A stretch of 64,000 bases of DNA from Helcococcus ovis (GTDB lineage: Bacteria > Bacillota > Clostridia > Tissierellales > Peptoniphilaceae), in assembly GCF_004524775.2 (NCBI RefSeq), contig NZ_CP119081.1, positions 682,001 through 746,000 on the forward strand, read 5' to 3'. Shown piece by piece: positions 63,473 through 64,000 of the stretch. Both the position numbers and the translations under genes were made by a program. The notes under the pieces were generated by a model. It was not told the origin of the DNA. It saw nothing but the letters and a program-made list of their open reading frames with translations, and did not search any database. Positions within the stretch are counted from its first letter, which is position 1. Each line of letters begins with the position of its first letter.

Positions 63473-63501
63473 TTGTATGAAAAGGTTTTTTGTGTTACAA
63501 T
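63473..63501 (+). promoter_or_regulatory. Promoter of the LacI-type regulator gene
   Basis: TTGTAT (63473-63478), 17-bp spacer, TACAAT (63496-63501), and AAGGAGGG before the ATG at 63529. Confidence 0.65.
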
Positions 63502-63528
63502 GTAGTAAAAGGATATAAGGAGGGTTTT

Positions 63529-64000
63529 ATGTCTAGAAAACCTACTATGGAGGATGTTAAAAATCTTGCGGGAGTTTCTATTTCTACAGTATCTAGAGTA
63601 ATCAATGGTACAAGAAAAGTTTCACCCGATAAAACTGAAGCGGTTAATAAAGCTATAGCAAAACTTGGTTATAAGCCAAATGAATTAGCTAGATCTCTAG
63701 TTATGAAAAGATCAAACACTCTTGGTATTATACTTGATGATATCGGGTATAGCTATATGGCACAATACTTAAGAGGTATTGATGAAATAGGTAAAATGTA
63801 CAAATATGATATACTTTTGTATTCTACATTTGGTAGTTTTGAAATTCAAAAGAAAGCTGTAGACTTCTTATCCTCGAAACAAGTTGAAGGAATTATTGTA
63901 ATATCTGAAAAAATAAATAATGAAATTTTATATTTAATAAAAGAACATGATATTCCATATATGTTATTAGATACTTTCTATAGTCCTGATGAATTTAAGA
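63529..64000 (+). CDS. LacI-family transcriptional regulator, 5' part
   Basis: The gene runs off the right edge after about 157 codons. The N-terminal HTH is TMEDVKNLAGVSISTVSRVING, the LacI signature, with the hinge helix KPNELARSLVMKRS. The sugar-binding periplasmic-like domain then starts (LGIILDDIGYSYMAQYLRG). It likely represses a sugar uptake or degradation operon beyond the window. A link to the mannose-type PTS at 51060 is possible but not shown. Confidence 0.88.
   Translation, partial: MSRKPTMEDVKNLAGVSISTVSRVINGTRKVSPDKTEAVNKAIAKLGYKPNELARSLVMKRSNTLGIILDDIGYSYMAQYLRGIDEIGKMYKYDILLYSTFGSFEIQKKAVDFLSSKQVEGIIVISEKINNEILYLIKEHDIPYMLLDTFYSPDEFK

Overview
The window is a very AT-rich (clearly low-GC by eye) stretch of a Gram-positive Bacillota chromosome. 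Most genes are on the + strand, with strong AGGAGG-type ribosome sites, frequent A-runs and back-to-back housekeeping genes. The low GC, the mix of clostridial gene order with a YSIRK signal peptide and choline-binding-type wall repeats, and the overall gene style suggest an anaerobic Gram-positive coccus of the Peptoniphilaceae (Parvimonas-like). This assignment is inference from familiarity, not a database result.

Layout. 1-4506: end of an ftsW/rodA-type gene, then ftsZ, nrdR, rarA and asnS. 4569-10740: an accessory island holding a decayed IS256-type insertion sequence, a minus-strand operon (26-codon ORF, papain-like secreted protease, lipoprotein), a LanC-like remnant, an ArsR-type regulator with a long novel N-terminus paired with a TraX-like membrane protein, and a tandem array of six roughly 64-bp hairpin repeats. 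10801-29698: leuS, an Rrf2 regulator with alaS-ireB-ruvX-DUF1292-RNase J, then yitT, cvfB, a cytoplasmic parvulin, pepD, a His/Cys-rich DUF1292 protein, small unknown proteins, an MltG-like protein, an RluA-type enzyme and a two-component system overlapping a large lipoprotein gene. 29700-32950: a second accessory zone with a KAEE-repeat YSIRK surface protein behind a promoter flanked by a long inverted repeat, then an ISL3 fragment and a multiply broken nuclease-like gene. 32995-39874: rpmB, and divergently asp23, a FakA-like kinase, recG, rsmD, coaD, a coiled-coil protein and dus. 39875-41150: a third accessory patch with an IS-end remnant, a 39-codon membrane ORF and a frameshifted secreted protein. 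41164-50914: tmcAL, ackA, rpmF, plsX-acpP-rnc, smc and ftsY. 51060-54052: yajC with a complete mannose-family PTS (EIIB, EIIC, EIID, EIIA). 54453-63468: ylxM-ffh-rpsP-khpA-rimM-trmD-rplS-rbgA, rnhB-yraN-dprA and topA. The window ends inside a LacI-family regulator.

How the genes fit together. The core blocks cover cell division (FtsZ, FtsW), chromosome upkeep (Smc, TopA, RecG, RarA, RuvX, RnhB, DprA), translation and ribosome assembly, signal-recognition targeting (Ffh, FtsY, YlxM), membrane lipid start-up (PlsX, AcpP, fatty-acid kinase) and acetate energy metabolism (AckA, with acetate-using TmcAL divergent to it). The accessory material sits in gaps between core operons, several times just after an intrinsic terminator. 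The least explained elements are the six-unit hairpin array (10288-10660), the protease/lipoprotein/26-codon operon (6110-7913), the inverted repeat around promoter-like sequence upstream of the surface protein (29816-29911), and two related 102-bp intergenic elements (31541-31642 and 54141-54242). No tRNA, rRNA, CRISPR array or known riboswitch was recognised.
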